Shown here: positions 1-10,883 of the stretch, one piece after another | Layout of the letters: each line of letters starts with the position of its first letter | Position numbering within the stretch: position 1 is the stretch's first letter | Source of the DNA: Leptodontidium sp. MPI-SDFR-AT-0119 | Lineage: Eukaryota; Ascomycota; Leotiomycetes; Helotiales; Leptodontidiaceae | Length of the DNA stretch: 64,000 nucleotides | Direction: 5' to 3' | Assembly (NCBI GenBank): GCA_020726505.1 | Contig: JAHLEZ010000020.1 | Span: 558,001-622,000, forward strand | Position numbers and translations under genes: made by a program | The notes under the pieces: model-generated | What the model saw: only the letters and a program-made list of their open reading frames with translations | Database searches by the model: none | What the model was told of the DNA's origin: nothing

Positions 1-1800
1 GAGGCGTGGATCCTCGGCGTTGTCGCACGCACTTATTTAAGGTGGGCAACCATGAGCCAAGAGGCATTCTAGAACCGAGGTTTACCTCGACCCTTACCCG
101 CGAGAACCCAGCCCTCCGAATCAGGCGAATGGCTTCTCCCCACTAGTCTTAGCGAAGCTTACAGCACACCGATCTCTCCTTCTGTGGTTGGGGTAGGTTT
201 AACCGACGACTACGGAAGGTATTCTACGCTACGTCGCCAGTTCAGACCTCTAGCCTCTCAATTTGCAGAGATGTGTCATTTTCCGAATACCAGTTGGAAG
301 ATGCTCGTGCTTTATGATCTTCTGTGCTCGTTTGTTCGCTTACACCGTCGACCTGTATTGACAACACTCAATACGATTCTGGCAAGATCGCCGATCGTCT
401 ACATACCACCTGCCACTGAAGTTACTGAAATGACTTTCTGGAGATTTGTAAAACAGCTTTACTCTATGCATTGTTTCAAGCCTCAACAGAAGATTCGAGC
501 TGGCAATGTGGGCGCATGGCTTTGCATCGAATCAACTCAAGGATTGTGGGCTTCCTTGCATCAAGCCTGCGATCGAGGCGCCGGAATACGGAACGATAGC
601 AGACGAGGAAAATGAAGCTGTAGAGCTTCAGTTACCTGGAAAATCCATGCCGGAATAATTTCACAGAACTGAATTGAAATGGCGTCGAATTTGCCTTGGG
701 CTCGCAGCTGGAGACTGGAGACCCCTGGGCGGCGGGTATCAGCTCGAATCATTCCACTGCGATTGAAGCAGATACACTTCAGAGCCCTCGGAATTTCTCC
801 AGGGTAGGGGTGATACAGAGCTTTCATCCCTGCTTGGGAGTCGTGTCGACGACAACATTCAGCATGCACAATTGGTTGTGTTTGGGAGCTGCATTCAGCT
901 GCCACTCTGCATTTCCCTGGATAACAGGAACTCATCAATCCAGATGCGACGATCTTCCAATACTGAGCTATCTTCAAATTGTTATACGAAGGTACAGCGA
1001 GGTGTGGTGGGTCAGTCTCTGCAAGACATTTCGGATCTATTCAGAACGACTGGCTTTGTTGATATCGCCAAGCCTTGGTCTTATGCCGAAGACTGCACTA
1101 GAGACTGTTTTCGCGGGGACGCCCCAGGCATTTCGCACTGAAAGAGAGACTTGTGGCTAGCTGAACGACTGGCTGAATTGTTGCCGAGAAACATACTTCG
1201 TAAACTCCAATACAACCCATTAAACGACCCTGCATTGGCAAAAGCTCCCGCACTCCCCAGCCCCCTTTTCTGGCCTCAGCGTTCTCGCTAGGCGAACCCA
1301 TCGCAATACGAGAGCAGCCGAACACAGCATCGTGCATAAAGCACTTTTTTCAACGAGAGGAGCCTCCGAAACAATCTGCAGGGCGTACCAAATGTGGAAA
1401 CGCTGAATCTCGGCTTGATCCGACGCCCGACGGCCTAATCATGGCTCATGGATTACGGGTCTTGCATCGACGGACGTTTCGCGGACTTGTTGTCGTGTAG
1501 AGGTCGAGAAAGATGCGAGCTGCACTGCAATCTTTCCCCAGATGTTCGTTGGCTACTGGGATGATGAGGAAGTGGCTGGCTGGTCAACTGAATGGGTCTT
1601 TGGATAATTGGATTTCAATGGAGCGAGGTGTAAGAATATCAATTACTGGTCAGCTGAGCTTGTTGAGTGAAATATTGTACCGCTTGAACACAGCGCCGTA
1701 TTGTTGCTGGGGTGGCGGAAGCACGGCACAGGTGAAGCGTGCCATGATGGAGAGGAAGGATAGAGAGGGTGTGCAAAGCCCGTACAGATCCACCAGGAGA
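1..1800. other. No confident gene; two weak open frames
   Basis: Open frames lie at 184-615 and 872-1141 on the plus strand. The second ends in a stretch (FVDIAKPWSYAEDCTRDCF) that reads like real protein, but I cannot place it in a family, and neither frame has a convincing start or splice structure. This may be the eroded remains of a gene or an unrecognised multi-exon gene. Nothing else is visible before the DUF3237 promoter. Confidence 0.25.
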
Positions 1801-1811
1801 TTATCACTTGG

Positions 1812-1819
1812 TATATAAA
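1812..1819 (+). promoter_or_regulatory. TATA box of the DUF3237 gene
   Basis: TATATAAA lies 93 bases before the ATG at 1905. It is followed by a pyrimidine-rich stretch and a CA-rich leader just before the start codon, a layout common in fungal promoters. Confidence 0.5.
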
Positions 1820-1904
1820 CTACGAAATACCCAAAGAATACAAGTCAAACTCAAACCAAAAGAATTCTTTTTCTTTTAGATTCACATCCACCAACACCTT
1901 CAAC

Positions 1905-2453
1905 ATGACGCCGAACCTTGAGAAATGCTTCACGATGCGAGCCTACATCAGCCAGCAGGACATGCTTGACCTGAAGACAGTCCGGAACGGAACCAACCGC
2001 GTTATCGTGCCACTCACCCACGGCACGGTCGAGGGTTCAGGTCTGAAGGCGACGATTACGCAAGGTGGAAGCGATTCTATGACTGTCCGTGCAGCATTCC
2101 TCCATTTCATGTAGTGCTAGCTAGCTAACACTTCCATGTAGCAAGATACGAAGCTTGGGATAGCTCATATCGATGTCCGGACTCAAGCTCGCACAGACGA
2201 CGGCCAGTTTCTATTCATCTACTATACGGGTGTTCTGAAAATTGACGAGGCGGTTGCGAAGGTCCTGACCGGGGCAAAGGATGCTAAGTCTACGGAGTTT
2301 GGGGACCTTCATTGGTTTGTTGCTCCTATTATGGAGACCAGCGATGAGAAGTTCAAGTGGGTGGAAAACACCTTGTTTGTGGCGGAGGGACGCCTTGTGG
2401 TTGATGAACAGGGATCAGCTGTCGAATACCAAATCTTCAAGGTTAGCAACTGA
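1905..2453 (+). CDS. DUF3237 family protein
   Basis: Two exons, 1905-2084 and 2142-2453, are joined by a 57-nt intron (GTCCGT...TAG, branch GCTAAC). The product is 163 residues. The N-terminus (LEKCFTMRAYISQQDML) and the VPLTHGTVEGSGLKATITQG stretch match the first half of DUF3237 beta-barrel proteins. The second exon supplies the DDGQFLFIYYTGVL and FKWVENTLFVAEGRLV segments, so the domain is complete at about family length. DUF3237 proteins are small, probably cytosolic, and of uncharacterised biochemistry. The intron was chosen because it is the only one keeping the second half in frame; reading through gives a stop at 2112. The ATG at 1905 follows a TATA box. I am confident of the family and not of any function. 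Confidence 0.85.
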
Positions 2454-3030
2454 TATGCCATAAAGTCAATAAGTCAGACATTATCTTTCAACAATTTGCG
2501 GGATGCGATACCATGCAATGTGCTACCCTAAAAATGATATGATATGGAGGCGGGAGGCACAAGTGCCCGACGTCTGCGGGGATGCCTGAGACCCTGTAAA
2601 ACTAAAATAAGCATAAGTTAAGCGGCAAACCAGATGGGTAAGATTTTAAGTTTTTAAAATGGCCGATTCCTAGCACCTTGACTCGCTGGATTTTTATCGA
2701 CATGGAACATCGAAATACAATCTGCACTAGTCCCAAATGCATGCGAGCCATTCCAGCACATCAAATAGCAAGCCACTGCAGTAAGAAGTATAAGAAGTGG
2801 TCCTCTAAGCAACTTCGCGCATTCATGGAGTTCGTTGAGTAGCTAGGATGGAGTCCTTCCCGGGACAACGAGGTTGTGGAGGGTGGATTGGCGCCGCACC
2901 CACATCTCCCAGTCATGGATGGGTTTCAATGTCAGCACTGGCCAATCAGATTCCAACTTTTAGAGTCTGAAGCAGCTTATCAGCATCGACTCATACATGG
3001 AAGCGTGGCTAGTTGCATGGAGCGATTTCT
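2454..3030. other. Intergenic, no gene seen
   Basis: No supported coding sequence. An open frame from 2876 runs into the dispersed repeat described next, but it has no recognisable features. Confidence 0.4.
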
Positions 3031-3180
3031 GGTCCGGATTCAATCATGGTCTGGAGAAGGACCGTACTGGCTGGTTAATGAGAGCGAGTATGGTCCAGCC
3101 TCTGGAGCTATGAAGCAGAGTTCAAGCGAACACGGGAAGTTGGAGATGGATGAGCAGATGGATGAGCAGGCAAATAGTGT
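3030..3180 (+). repeat. Dispersed repeat, copy A
   Basis: This stretch is closely similar to 41943-42092 on the same strand. Both contain a run beginning GGATTCAATCATGGTCTGG, then GTACTGGCTGGTTAATGAGA, then GAGTTCAAGCGAA and GATGAGCAGAT. Small indels separate the copies, so no single reading frame is conserved. It is probably a relic of a mobile element or duplicated gene end whose full form is not in the window. Confidence 0.6.
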
Positions 3181-3351
3181 CGCCCGCATCAACTTCTGTT
3201 CCAGCTTTGAGTTCCAAGCATCCAGTCTACAACTCAGACTGCATTTAAGAAAACCTACCAACAAGCAGTGTATCTGTTCAGGATTCTGATCAGTATGTTT
3301 GGAACTTTGTCAATTATCGGTTCTTCCTCATTCAGAAATGGAGGTGGAAAC

Positions 3352-4137
3352 ATGCTCGTCCTAACAATTTTGGCCGCCTCTCTCGTCTCAGGGGACACAG
3401 TGGTGAACATGCTGTTAAGTGATTCATCTATTGGAGAATCAGATATTAATTTTCGAGGAAAAGTGGTTGGGTCTATCATTGGTGTGGTAAATTCGTCAGC
3501 CTCTTTCGTAACACAATAAAATAACACAAAATAGGATTCGATAGCATCAACCTACGATATTGCTTATGCAACTACCGGCTCAATTCATATTCCTTTTACA
3601 ACACCTGCCTGCGTAGGAGGTGACCATGTTATCATTACCCAAGGGCCCTCTACTATGTTTCTATCCCAAATTTTCGTCACGGCGAGCACCTCACGGTAAG
3701 AAAAAATCCATCTCCAACCGCATATTATTCACTGCTTCCATCAGCAACAATCAACTAACACCGCAAACAGGAATTTTCGAGAAAGTTGCTCCTTCTCCAA
3801 CACCGAAATAGTGACATGTTCTCTGATAAACACCGTCAGCGAAGTATTCGTTGTGGATGGACAGACCGCAACCACCTCATATACAGAAACCAGTTCAGGG
3901 GTTAATGCCCCTCCTACGAATCCACCTTTGTACTTCGCTGTGACTATTACAGCTGGCCTTGAGAAGTTAACAACCGCTCCCACCCGCTCCACGTCAAATT
4001 CTCCGACTGCATCTCAAACCTCTGGATCAGCGACTGAGAGCCGGACGTCATCTGGAGCTGAAGAGGTTATTGGGAATGGGAAATGGAGCCTGCTGTGGGC
4101 CTGGCTTACGATTATGTATTTCGCAGCTCTTTCTTGA
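3352..4137 (+). CDS. Secreted, GPI-anchor-type cell-surface protein
   Basis: Three exons (3352-3486, 3535-3695, 3771-4137) with 48- and 75-nt introns give 220 residues. A hydrophobic signal peptide (MLVLTILAASLVSG) precedes DTVVNMLL. The spliced first junction restores VVGSIIGVDSIASTYDIAY, resembling small secreted ascomycete proteins with a VGVDSTATTY-like motif, followed by CVGGDHVIITQGPST. The third exon has a Cys (VTCSLINT), a YFAVTITAGLEKL segment and a Ser/Thr-rich linker. It ends in a hydrophobic tail (WSLLWAWLTIMYFAALS) preceded by small residues, the usual GPI attachment layout. Its role is unknown; cell wall or plasma membrane location is inferred. Both introns have good motifs (GTAAAT...TAG; GTAAGA with branch ACTAAC), and unspliced reading hits stops. 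Confidence 0.75.
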
Positions 4138-4212
4138 TAAAACACCGTAACAGCATTACACCCCTTTTGTGATCCTTTTGTAAGTGACTTAAAAGGAATT
4201 GCAAGTAAGCAG

Positions 4213-4482
4213 CTTGAGCGAAGACCTAGCATTAGCCATCAGCGCTTTCGCCCCTCTGGCATACTACTAAAGGGTTTTGTTGTTTTCTGGAGCATTGCTG
4301 CCTGCTCTTTCCTTATGCTCCCTATAATCTCCACAAAACAGGCATCATGGGACTTGCGCGATATCGTTGGTATCAAAGTTTCGAATAGGCATGTCGTAGG
4401 GCTGAGTTTTGGCGCTCTTTGTTGCACACTTGTTTTGTCCCTTTGTGCATCGTTTATTAGCAATTGGAACTTCTGTAATTAG
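4213..4482 (+). pseudogene. C-terminal piece of a membrane protein (remnant)
   Basis: An open stretch encodes two hydrophobic helices (FVVFWSIAACSFLMLPII and VVGLSFGALCCTLVLSLCAS) separated by a short polar loop (SWDLRDIVGIKVSNRH), ending at TAG 4480. No start codon or upstream domain is found, so it is either the last exon of an unrecognised gene or a fragment. The frame after the stop is not obviously coding. Confidence 0.35.
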
Positions 4483-4920
4483 AGCAACTCAATCCAAGTT
4501 AGCACTTGTCTTCCTCTCTCTAACTTTGGTCAACGGTTTGCGCTTTGTCAAATATTGTACTGGTCAAATGTGCAAAGCTCTACAGGTTGGCTTACCGCAC
4601 GCAGTGTTGCTCTGGCTTCGTCTGCGTGTAATCGGCCTTAGTAAACCGTTCTCCACAACCATAGGTCAGGAATGCCGTGGTTCCCAGATCGAGTGTGCCT
4701 TTGCTCAGAAGGCTTGCGAGTAAAGAGGTGGTGATCAAACCCATTCGAATGTTAATAGTCAAAGTAACCACCTCGCTTAAAATATCCACCTAAGACTAGT
4801 GACAAGCACCACAAAACGGCTGGCAACAACTACGGATCATGCATTCTCGGTTATAATACTCTCCGAGAAGATTAAGAAGTCTCCTAAAAGACAGTAAGCA
4901 ATTTCCCCGTTATTAATACA

Positions 4921-5782
4921 ATGAGCCAACCAGTACTCCGTCATTTGCGAAGGGTTCAAGCCTTTTGGCGCCGCCCATCTGATGATACTGACGAGGCTCC
5001 TTCAAGTTCGACAGATTCAGGAACTCCCCAGAGACTCCGAAGTATGCTTAGGGTGTTACTCAAGAATCCGTGGGATGACTATAGCTACATTCGACATCTT
5101 GGCCAGACCACATTAACCCTGCGCAAAGCATCGTCCTTCCAGCTTGCCGATATTCGAGAGGTTTCTCCTTTTGAAGTTTTAGGGGACCCGCCAATCCTTC
5201 CCCAGATCAAGCATCCAAACATCGCAGCCATCGAAGAGATCTATTGTTATGATGACAGGATTTTTCTTGTCATGGAACATCTTGACGTCTCTTTCGCTCA
5301 GTTGGAATTCCAGAAATATGAACTAGAAGAGCGAGAGATAGCGACAATACTTACCGAGGTACCAGATACCCTCACTCACGAACACACGCAATGGCTGATA
5401 ATATAGGTTCTAAAGGGCGTGGCTTTTATCTCGTCGCTGAGGCTTTCGTGCAAAGACCTCTCGCAGGAAAATATCCGGTTGTCTCTTGATGGAAATATCA
5501 AACTTGGTTAGTTTTCCCCATATTTGCCACACAGTTTATGCTGATCTACTCGTCAAAGTCCTAGATCCTCGAGAGCTCAAGTATGATGGACTATATGAGA
5601 GCCCTAAACTCTCACAGGTTCTATTGGATTTTCCAATTTTGGCTGAAATCATAGAAGAAATGATGCTTTCTCGCTATCACCTTACCCCAGATGATGAGAA
5701 ATGGTCTAGGGACGCGATTGATTTCATCTCATGTACTCTAGAAGGGTCGTTTGAGAGTTTGATGAATGTAAGGAGCAATTAG
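4921..5782 (+). CDS. Protein-kinase-like protein, probable pseudokinase
   Basis: Three exons (4921-5358, 5407-5506, 5559-5782) with 48- and 52-nt introns give 253 residues. Residues 85-145 hold an N-lobe-like region (IKHPNIAAIEEIYCYDDRIFLVMEHLDVS), the beta4-beta5/hinge pattern of protein kinases. Exon 2 gives LKGVAFISSLRL, then a degenerate catalytic loop CKDLSQENIRLSLDGNIKL, where HRDL is replaced by CKDL. The DFG region follows directly as VLDPREL, so the metal-binding Asp motif is missing. The C-terminal SRDAIDFISCTL resembles the end of the C-lobe. The gene is short for a kinase (about 250-300 is usual) and lacks an evident VAIK lysine. It is likely catalytically dead but not obviously broken, since the frame is open across all splices. 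Substrate and partner are unknown. Confidence 0.65.
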
Positions 5783-6440
5783 ATGGTACATTACGAATAT
5801 TGGCTGATCAGACTAGCATTGCTTCCTCAAGCAAGCTGTATCCCCAAGAAGGCTGATTCCACGCATCCGTTTCGCCTACGAAGCCGAGCGTGGGTCTTGG
5901 GATTCCAATAGCGAAAAGGAGCAAGTCGTTGACTTCGATTTTATTACGGCGGCTTGAGGATGGGATTTTCCCAAATATTGTACTTGAAATTCACGATAAT
6001 AGACAAACATTATGGTATATTACGCGGCTGGTTCCTCGACTTTCATGACCTTAGGTACTCTTAGGCCCTGTGTCGTCCCGCCACGTTGGGCAAGGTGTGC
6101 CCAATTCTAGAACACCCTTCCAAACTCATTCCTTCATAGGCAATAGAGGGGAACTAAAGAAAACGTGAAAAGACTAAAAAGGAACTCTTTGACCGTAAAC
6201 TTTAGAGAGGGGAGAAGAGTATAACGAGCATTCGCAGCGAAGCATCAAGTGCGATACTATTTCGGATCAGTATCAACGCCGAGCAAGAAATATGAATCAA
6301 TTGTATCAAATGCAGAGGAACTCTTTCCATTAAGTCTTATGGAGAGATGCTATCTATCATAACCGTCGCTACTGTATGATTTGCTTTATATTCTCTCCTC
6401 CTTATTACTTGGTATACTCACCGCATGAACAAATAGAGTA
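5783..6440. other. Intergenic, no gene seen
   Basis: No coding stretch, RNA gene or clear repeat was found between the pseudokinase and the duplicated MADS-like block. Confidence 0.4.
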
Positions 6441-7245
6441 GAATTGATTTCTCATTGATGGTCTACCAAGTAGTATCTTTTACTTGGGAACGAGGTGCCC
6501 AAACCGTCTTATTGGACCGGAATATGCTGCTCCACCTCGAAGTGACGCGGTAGAAGATTCGTCGGCATAGGGTACGCGAAATCCTGGATGATACGGATTA
6601 GTTACATGCGGGTTCGATGCCAGTTCAACTTACAATTTCTGCCTTCACTGGCCACCAAGTTTCGTCATCGATTGAACGGTATGAGGTGACTCGGCCCCGC
6701 CGACGAATGAACAGAGCTACCTCAAACCCAGGAAGTTGGCCTAATTCGTGGGCTTTCTTAACCAATGTGTCCTTCCTCCCCGAAGCCCCTTTATACGGAT
6801 TCCTTCTCTTCGCCATCGTGATGTAACACAGGATACACTCTGTAAGGAAATGGGATGCCTCACAACGTTTTATACATGGACTAAGTTGAAAAGATCATCT
6901 CCCGGCCCTCTGTTACGTGATGGTATCATTGCTTCATTATTAAATTCCAAAGACGTTACCTTCTCGTTACTCGATTGTTGTCAGCTAGTGGTGGTGATAC
7001 CATTAGAAAATTGACCCCCTACAGAAACAAGGGTAATTTGCCACCAACAACCCACAAATTCTACGAATCAGTGGCGAACAACTATTGGCTTTCTCAACTC
7101 TCAAAGAAGAAGACTAAACTTATCAGAAAAAGTATTCCATCATCCATCTAGCGGGTAAGCCGCCTGACGGCCACCACTTAAGGATCCGCGTTGATATGGT
7201 TATAGCGGGGATGAAAAACGGCATAGATCCAACGCAGATATGTCG
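6440..7245 (-). repeat. Duplicated block, copy 1 (carries the MADS-like gene)
   Basis: This block aligns over about 800 bp with 27420-28240 in the same orientation. The shared sequence runs from the region downstream of the MADS-like gene, through the gene, to well upstream of its ATG (for example ATTGACCCCCTACAGAAAC at about 7010 and 27991). Many differences are C/T or G/A transitions, with small indels. The gene coding part is the best conserved. It looks like an old segmental duplication later affected by mutation of the RIP type. Confidence 0.7.
6509..6816 (-). CDS. MADS-box-like small DNA-binding protein, copy 1
   Basis: Exon 1 (6816-6634) and exon 2 (6583-6509) are joined by a 50-nt intron with a consensus GTAAGT donor, a CTAAT branch and a CAG acceptor, giving 85 residues. 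Residues 1-50 (ASGRKDTLVKKAHELGQLPG, then VALFIRRRGRVTSYRS) follow the SRF/MADS core pattern: basic start, KKAxEL helix, xVALxI strand. Exon 2 adds YPMPTNLLPRHFE, resembling the tail seen in small fungal MADS-like proteins. Role is inferred as DNA binding or transcriptional regulation. It is far shorter than a full MADS factor but appears complete, since splicing rescues the frame from a stop two codons after the donor. A sister gene lies at 27511-27797. Confidence 0.75.
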
Positions 7246-7611
7246 CATATACCCAACCAAACCGTAAAATTCTATATTTTTACGTTACTGTCTCTCATTC
7301 ACGAAGCTCTAGATTTCATGCAAGCTGTCAAAACATGAGGTGTACTGTGGCACGTGATATCTCAATGTCTAACCCACTAGCGGCCGCGTCCTTGGTCAAC
7401 TTCCTCCAACTTCCGTTCCATCTTCAGGAAATACAACTACATCCCCACCATCAGGTCGACTATTCCATCCGCTTGTCGCAAACAAAACGAGGAACTGGCC
7501 TCAATTGTCAGGTATTGTTCCCCAGCGGTAGTCTATAAACTCAACTAATTTGCCCCCGAATTGTTTAGACTCGCCCTCGAAACCCATTCTCCATCCCCCA
7601 CCAGCCAACAA

Positions 7612-9141
7612 ATGTTAGATCGCATCGTCGAGAAGCGCATCCACCGGGCGCGTGACAAATTCATCGATGCTATCAAGCCAGGCGATATCTGTAGCCTAGC
7701 ATCCTCATACCACGATAACGACCCTTGTGATTTCTTCAAGGAGCCCAAGAGAGGGAGCTACAATATCTGCTTCTTCGTTCAGTTTCGCATTGATGGCAAG
7801 ATTAGTGAGAAGGGGGACCGTTGGGTGGTTCGCGTGCCTCTGTCACCGTGCTTAGCTTTCGGGGCTCAAGCTAAGATGGAGAGGGAGTTTGCTACTATGC
7901 AGTAGGTCTTCCTTGGGAGAAAGACAAATGCTTATGCTAATGATTTTCCCTTCAGACTTGTTGCTGAAAAGACGAAAATTCCTATCCCTCGCATTCAAAC
8001 ATGCTCTCTTTTATGCGACAACCCTGGAGTCATCACTCAATTCATGATTCTCGAATACATTGAAGGCCGAACACTCTCTGAGGTAGGATTAAAGACCCTG
8101 TCAGATGAACAGCGACAACATCTCTACAATCAGCTGGCATGTATCTATATACAACTGCGGCGACTTGAGTTCTCATCTATCGGTGTCCTCTCTTGTGGCC
8201 CCGATGGGATCGATGTCTGTACGAGGCTGATATCAATTGGCTTGAATGAACAAGAGCTGGAAGGTTTACAACCCTCTTGTATTCACGCTGGGTCTAGAGG
8301 TAGACTGGTGTCAGCTTCTGACTATGTGTCTCTTCTGTTGAATATTGCGAAAAACGCATTTGAGAAGGGCAAAAAGAGTGTTTACAATGAAGCGGATGGC
8401 AATGAAACTCTTTACAATCTACATCAATTCTCCCAGTTCACGAAAGAGAAGTGGATAGATCATACGCTCGACAATGGCCCATTCGTGCTAGCGCATGGTG
8501 ATTTGGAACCCCACAATATAATGGTTAACGAGGCCATGGACATTGTGGCTCTTCTTGACTGGGAATGGAGTCGTGTCGTTCCTCTTCAATTTTTCATGCC
8601 CCCGACGTGGTTAACATATCGAGGCACTGACCTCCTGGCCCTTCCCTCGCTATACATAGGCTACGTTAAGGAATTAGACAAGTTTCGGCAAGCTGTCAAA
8701 GACCAAGAGCTGAAAATGTTCAACGGGGTGTTACTGTTGTCGAACGAATGGACGAGAGTACATGAGAATGGAGGTATTTTAGTCCAAGCTGCATTGGATA
8801 ACTGGACTGAAATGGACTATTTTGTGGCACGATATCTCGATTGGTTCCTTTACAAACAGAAGGATTTGGAAGGTCGTATACAAAGGTTTATGGACGAGGA
8901 CCCAACTCGACGGGCTATCGTGGAGCGGAAGACTCGAGATTTCATGGCATATTGCGTGGAGCTAAAGTCTCTTGGGATCACAGACGCTGCTGTTCCCACA
9001 AGCGATGTGAATATGGAAATGCCTTGCACCTGGAAACAAATTCTCTCGAGATTTACTTCAGGCAGGAGCAGCTTTCTACTCGTGGCTGGAGCGTCATATT
9101 TGGTTTGGAAATACGCCCGTCGAAACCCCTCCACACACTAA
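7612..9141 (+). CDS. APH-family phosphotransferase (fungal aminoglycoside-phosphotransferase-like)
   Basis: Exons 7612-7901 and 7956-9141 (54-nt intron, GTAGGT...TTCAG) give at least 491 residues. The N-lobe has RGSYNICFFVQF and RWVVRVPLSPCL. The catalytic loop is AHGDLEPHNIMV, with Asp and Asn in place, and the metal site is LLDWEWSRVVPLQFF. These are the hallmarks of the PF01636 kinase-like fold; in fungi such proteins are mostly of unknown substrate rather than antibiotic resistance enzymes. The C-terminus ends in a single hydrophobic helix (SSFLLVAGASYLVWKYARR), suggesting a tail anchor, which is unusual. The start is uncertain: an upstream exon ending at 7511, spliced across 7512-7568, would add a coherent in-frame ELASIVRLALETHSPS before Met 7612. 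It converges with the minus-strand coiled-coil gene, stops 5 bases apart. Confidence 0.8.
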
Positions 9142-9146
9142 CAATT

Positions 9147-9467
9147 TCAAACACCATCCTTCAAAGCTTCGAAACCTTCCAACTCTTTTACAACCTCAGC
9201 GTAATCTTCCTCCAATCGCGCAATCTCAAGTTGATTGACCTCAAGGGCATCTTGATGGCTGAAAGCAGGCTTTCCTTTGTTTTTTCCACGCTTTTCCAAT
9301 GCTGCTCTTGAAGACGACTGGGTGGAATCTTGGGTGGCCTCGTCCATAGCATCTAGCAGATCCTGCATAGCAGCTTGTTTCGCCCGTAGCTTCTCAGCAA
9401 TTTCGTTCTTCCTCTTCTGAAGACTCTGTAACTCTTTGATCCGAGCGTCTGTAATCTTTCCAGTCAT
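9147..9467 (-). CDS. Small coiled-coil protein
   Basis: A single exon of 106 residues starts MTGKITDARIKELQSLQK. It is rich in Glu, Lys, Leu and Ala with heptad-like spacing through most of its length (KRKNEIAEKLRAKQAAM and QLEIARLEEDYAEVVKELEG), broken by a Ser/Gln-rich and basic linker (SSSRAALEKRGKNKGK). No family is recognised. It stops 5 bases from the APH gene on the opposite strand, so the two 3' UTRs must overlap. The ATG is preceded by an A-rich leader on its strand. Confidence 0.6.
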   Translation of the reverse strand: MTGKITDARIKELQSLQKRKNEIAEKLRAKQAAMQDLLDAMDEATQDSTQSSSRAALEKRGKNKGKPAFSHQDALEVNQLEIARLEEDYAEVVKELEGFEALKDGV

Positions 9468-10140
9468 TTTATATCTTTTTCAGTTAGTGGATGTGAGGAT
9501 TTTACATTGCTTGGTCTCCGTACCTGTCTGACTATAAAAATAAAACGAGACGCGGCTGGGACAAAAGGCGTCGAGATATCTTCTGAGTCGAGGGGAGCTC
9601 AGGAATTATGAGGATGTCTGCTGTAGAGTGGCGGTGCAAAGATGACGTGTTCCGCTTGAGCCACCTGTCTCTGCCACGCTAAGTGGCACTGTTGGCGAAA
9701 ATCACGAGATAAAGCTTTGCCTTAGATATGCGCAAACCTTTAGATGATATGAGTTGCTAGAGTGGAATTCTTTCATACACTCGCTTACAAAATCGGCTTC
9801 CCCTCCACACTCGCGAGAAGAGTCATAGCCCCAACTACCAAAAGAGGCCGAGCAAAGGATCATGTGACTAACGTTAGTATGTCACATGGCTCTGGGCTCT
9901 GACCTGCGCCTCACTCCCAAATGTGGCTGTCTCCAATTCAGTCGCAGCACGAACCCCACCACGTTTTGTATACAGACGCGGAATAGCAGGTATGACTGTA
10001 GTTGTCAGCAAATTCTTCGAATGTGTGGCATCCAAGCATCGGAAGGGAAGCGTGATGGTTACACGACAAGGTACAACTGCAGCGTGAGATTCCGCATTGT
10101 CGCTCGTGGCGTATGTTTCTCGAAGACTGCCGTCTCTAAG
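9468..10140. other. Intergenic, no gene seen
   Basis: An open frame from 9886 runs into the pyrimidine-rich repeat and shows no family features. No other structure is evident. Confidence 0.35.
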
Positions 10141-10144
10141 TTAT

Positions 10145-10262
10145 TAGGATTTCCTTCTCTCTCGATTTCCTTCTTTCTCGATTTCCCCTTCGCGATTTCC
10201 TCTTCACGATTTCCCTCTACGATTTCCCCTTTACGATTTCCTCCCCTCTCTTTCTTTCTCTT
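10145..10262. repeat. Minisatellite of CGATTTCC-type units
   Basis: Imperfect tandem copies of CGATTTCC with C/T-rich spacers (for example CTCGATTTCCTTCTTTCTCG), then a CTTTCTTTCTCTTTCTTC tract. It sits immediately before an AT-rich inverted-repeat element. Confidence 0.7.
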
Positions 10263-10293
10263 TCTTCTACCGGTATTGTATCTGAGCGTTGTT

Positions 10294-10883
10294 CAGCGTG
10301 AGAAATAAAAATCAACTTATTTAATTTAATCATGATTAAATCTGATCTGATTTGATTTGATTTGATTAGAAATCAAAATTAATCAGATTTATTTATATGC
10401 TTTTTAATTATAAAACTTATTATAAAAGATAAATTAAATAAATTAATAATTAAGTAATAAGTTAGTAAATTATTAAACTAATGAAACTAAGAAACTAATA
10501 ATAGAAATAGAAATTAAGGTGTTTACGTTATTTACATAATTTAAACTTAACTTACTAGAAGATTCGAAATTGATTATTAATATAAAAGCCAAATTAATAT
10601 AGAAAATAATATGAATAAGCTTAAATTATTAGTTTATAAGTCAAGGAATAAAATATATTAATAATATAGCTTATTAAGTATTATATTACTTAAAAAGCTA
10701 AGTTTTAATAATAAATAACTCTTATTATTATTATGGTTTTCGTCGGGATTTATCGGTTATCTACGGTATTACTATTAAGTCCGATAAGTCCGAATTAATT
10801 TTGATTAGGTTTCAAAAACACTTGACTTGATTTGATTAAGTGACTCTAATCAAATCAAATCAAATCATTTCTCACGCTGGCGC
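10294..10883. mobile_element. AT-rich MITE-like element with terminal inverted repeats
   Basis: CAGCGTGAGAAAT at 10294-10306 is matched by its reverse complement at 10867-10879. Both ends continue inward into GATTTGATTTGATT-type runs. CGTTGTT occurs just outside the left end (10287-10293) and at 10884-10890 on the right, a candidate 7-bp target duplication if the element ends at 10883. The interior is extremely AT-rich and has no open frame, consistent with a non-autonomous, possibly RIP-altered element. Confidence 0.6.
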
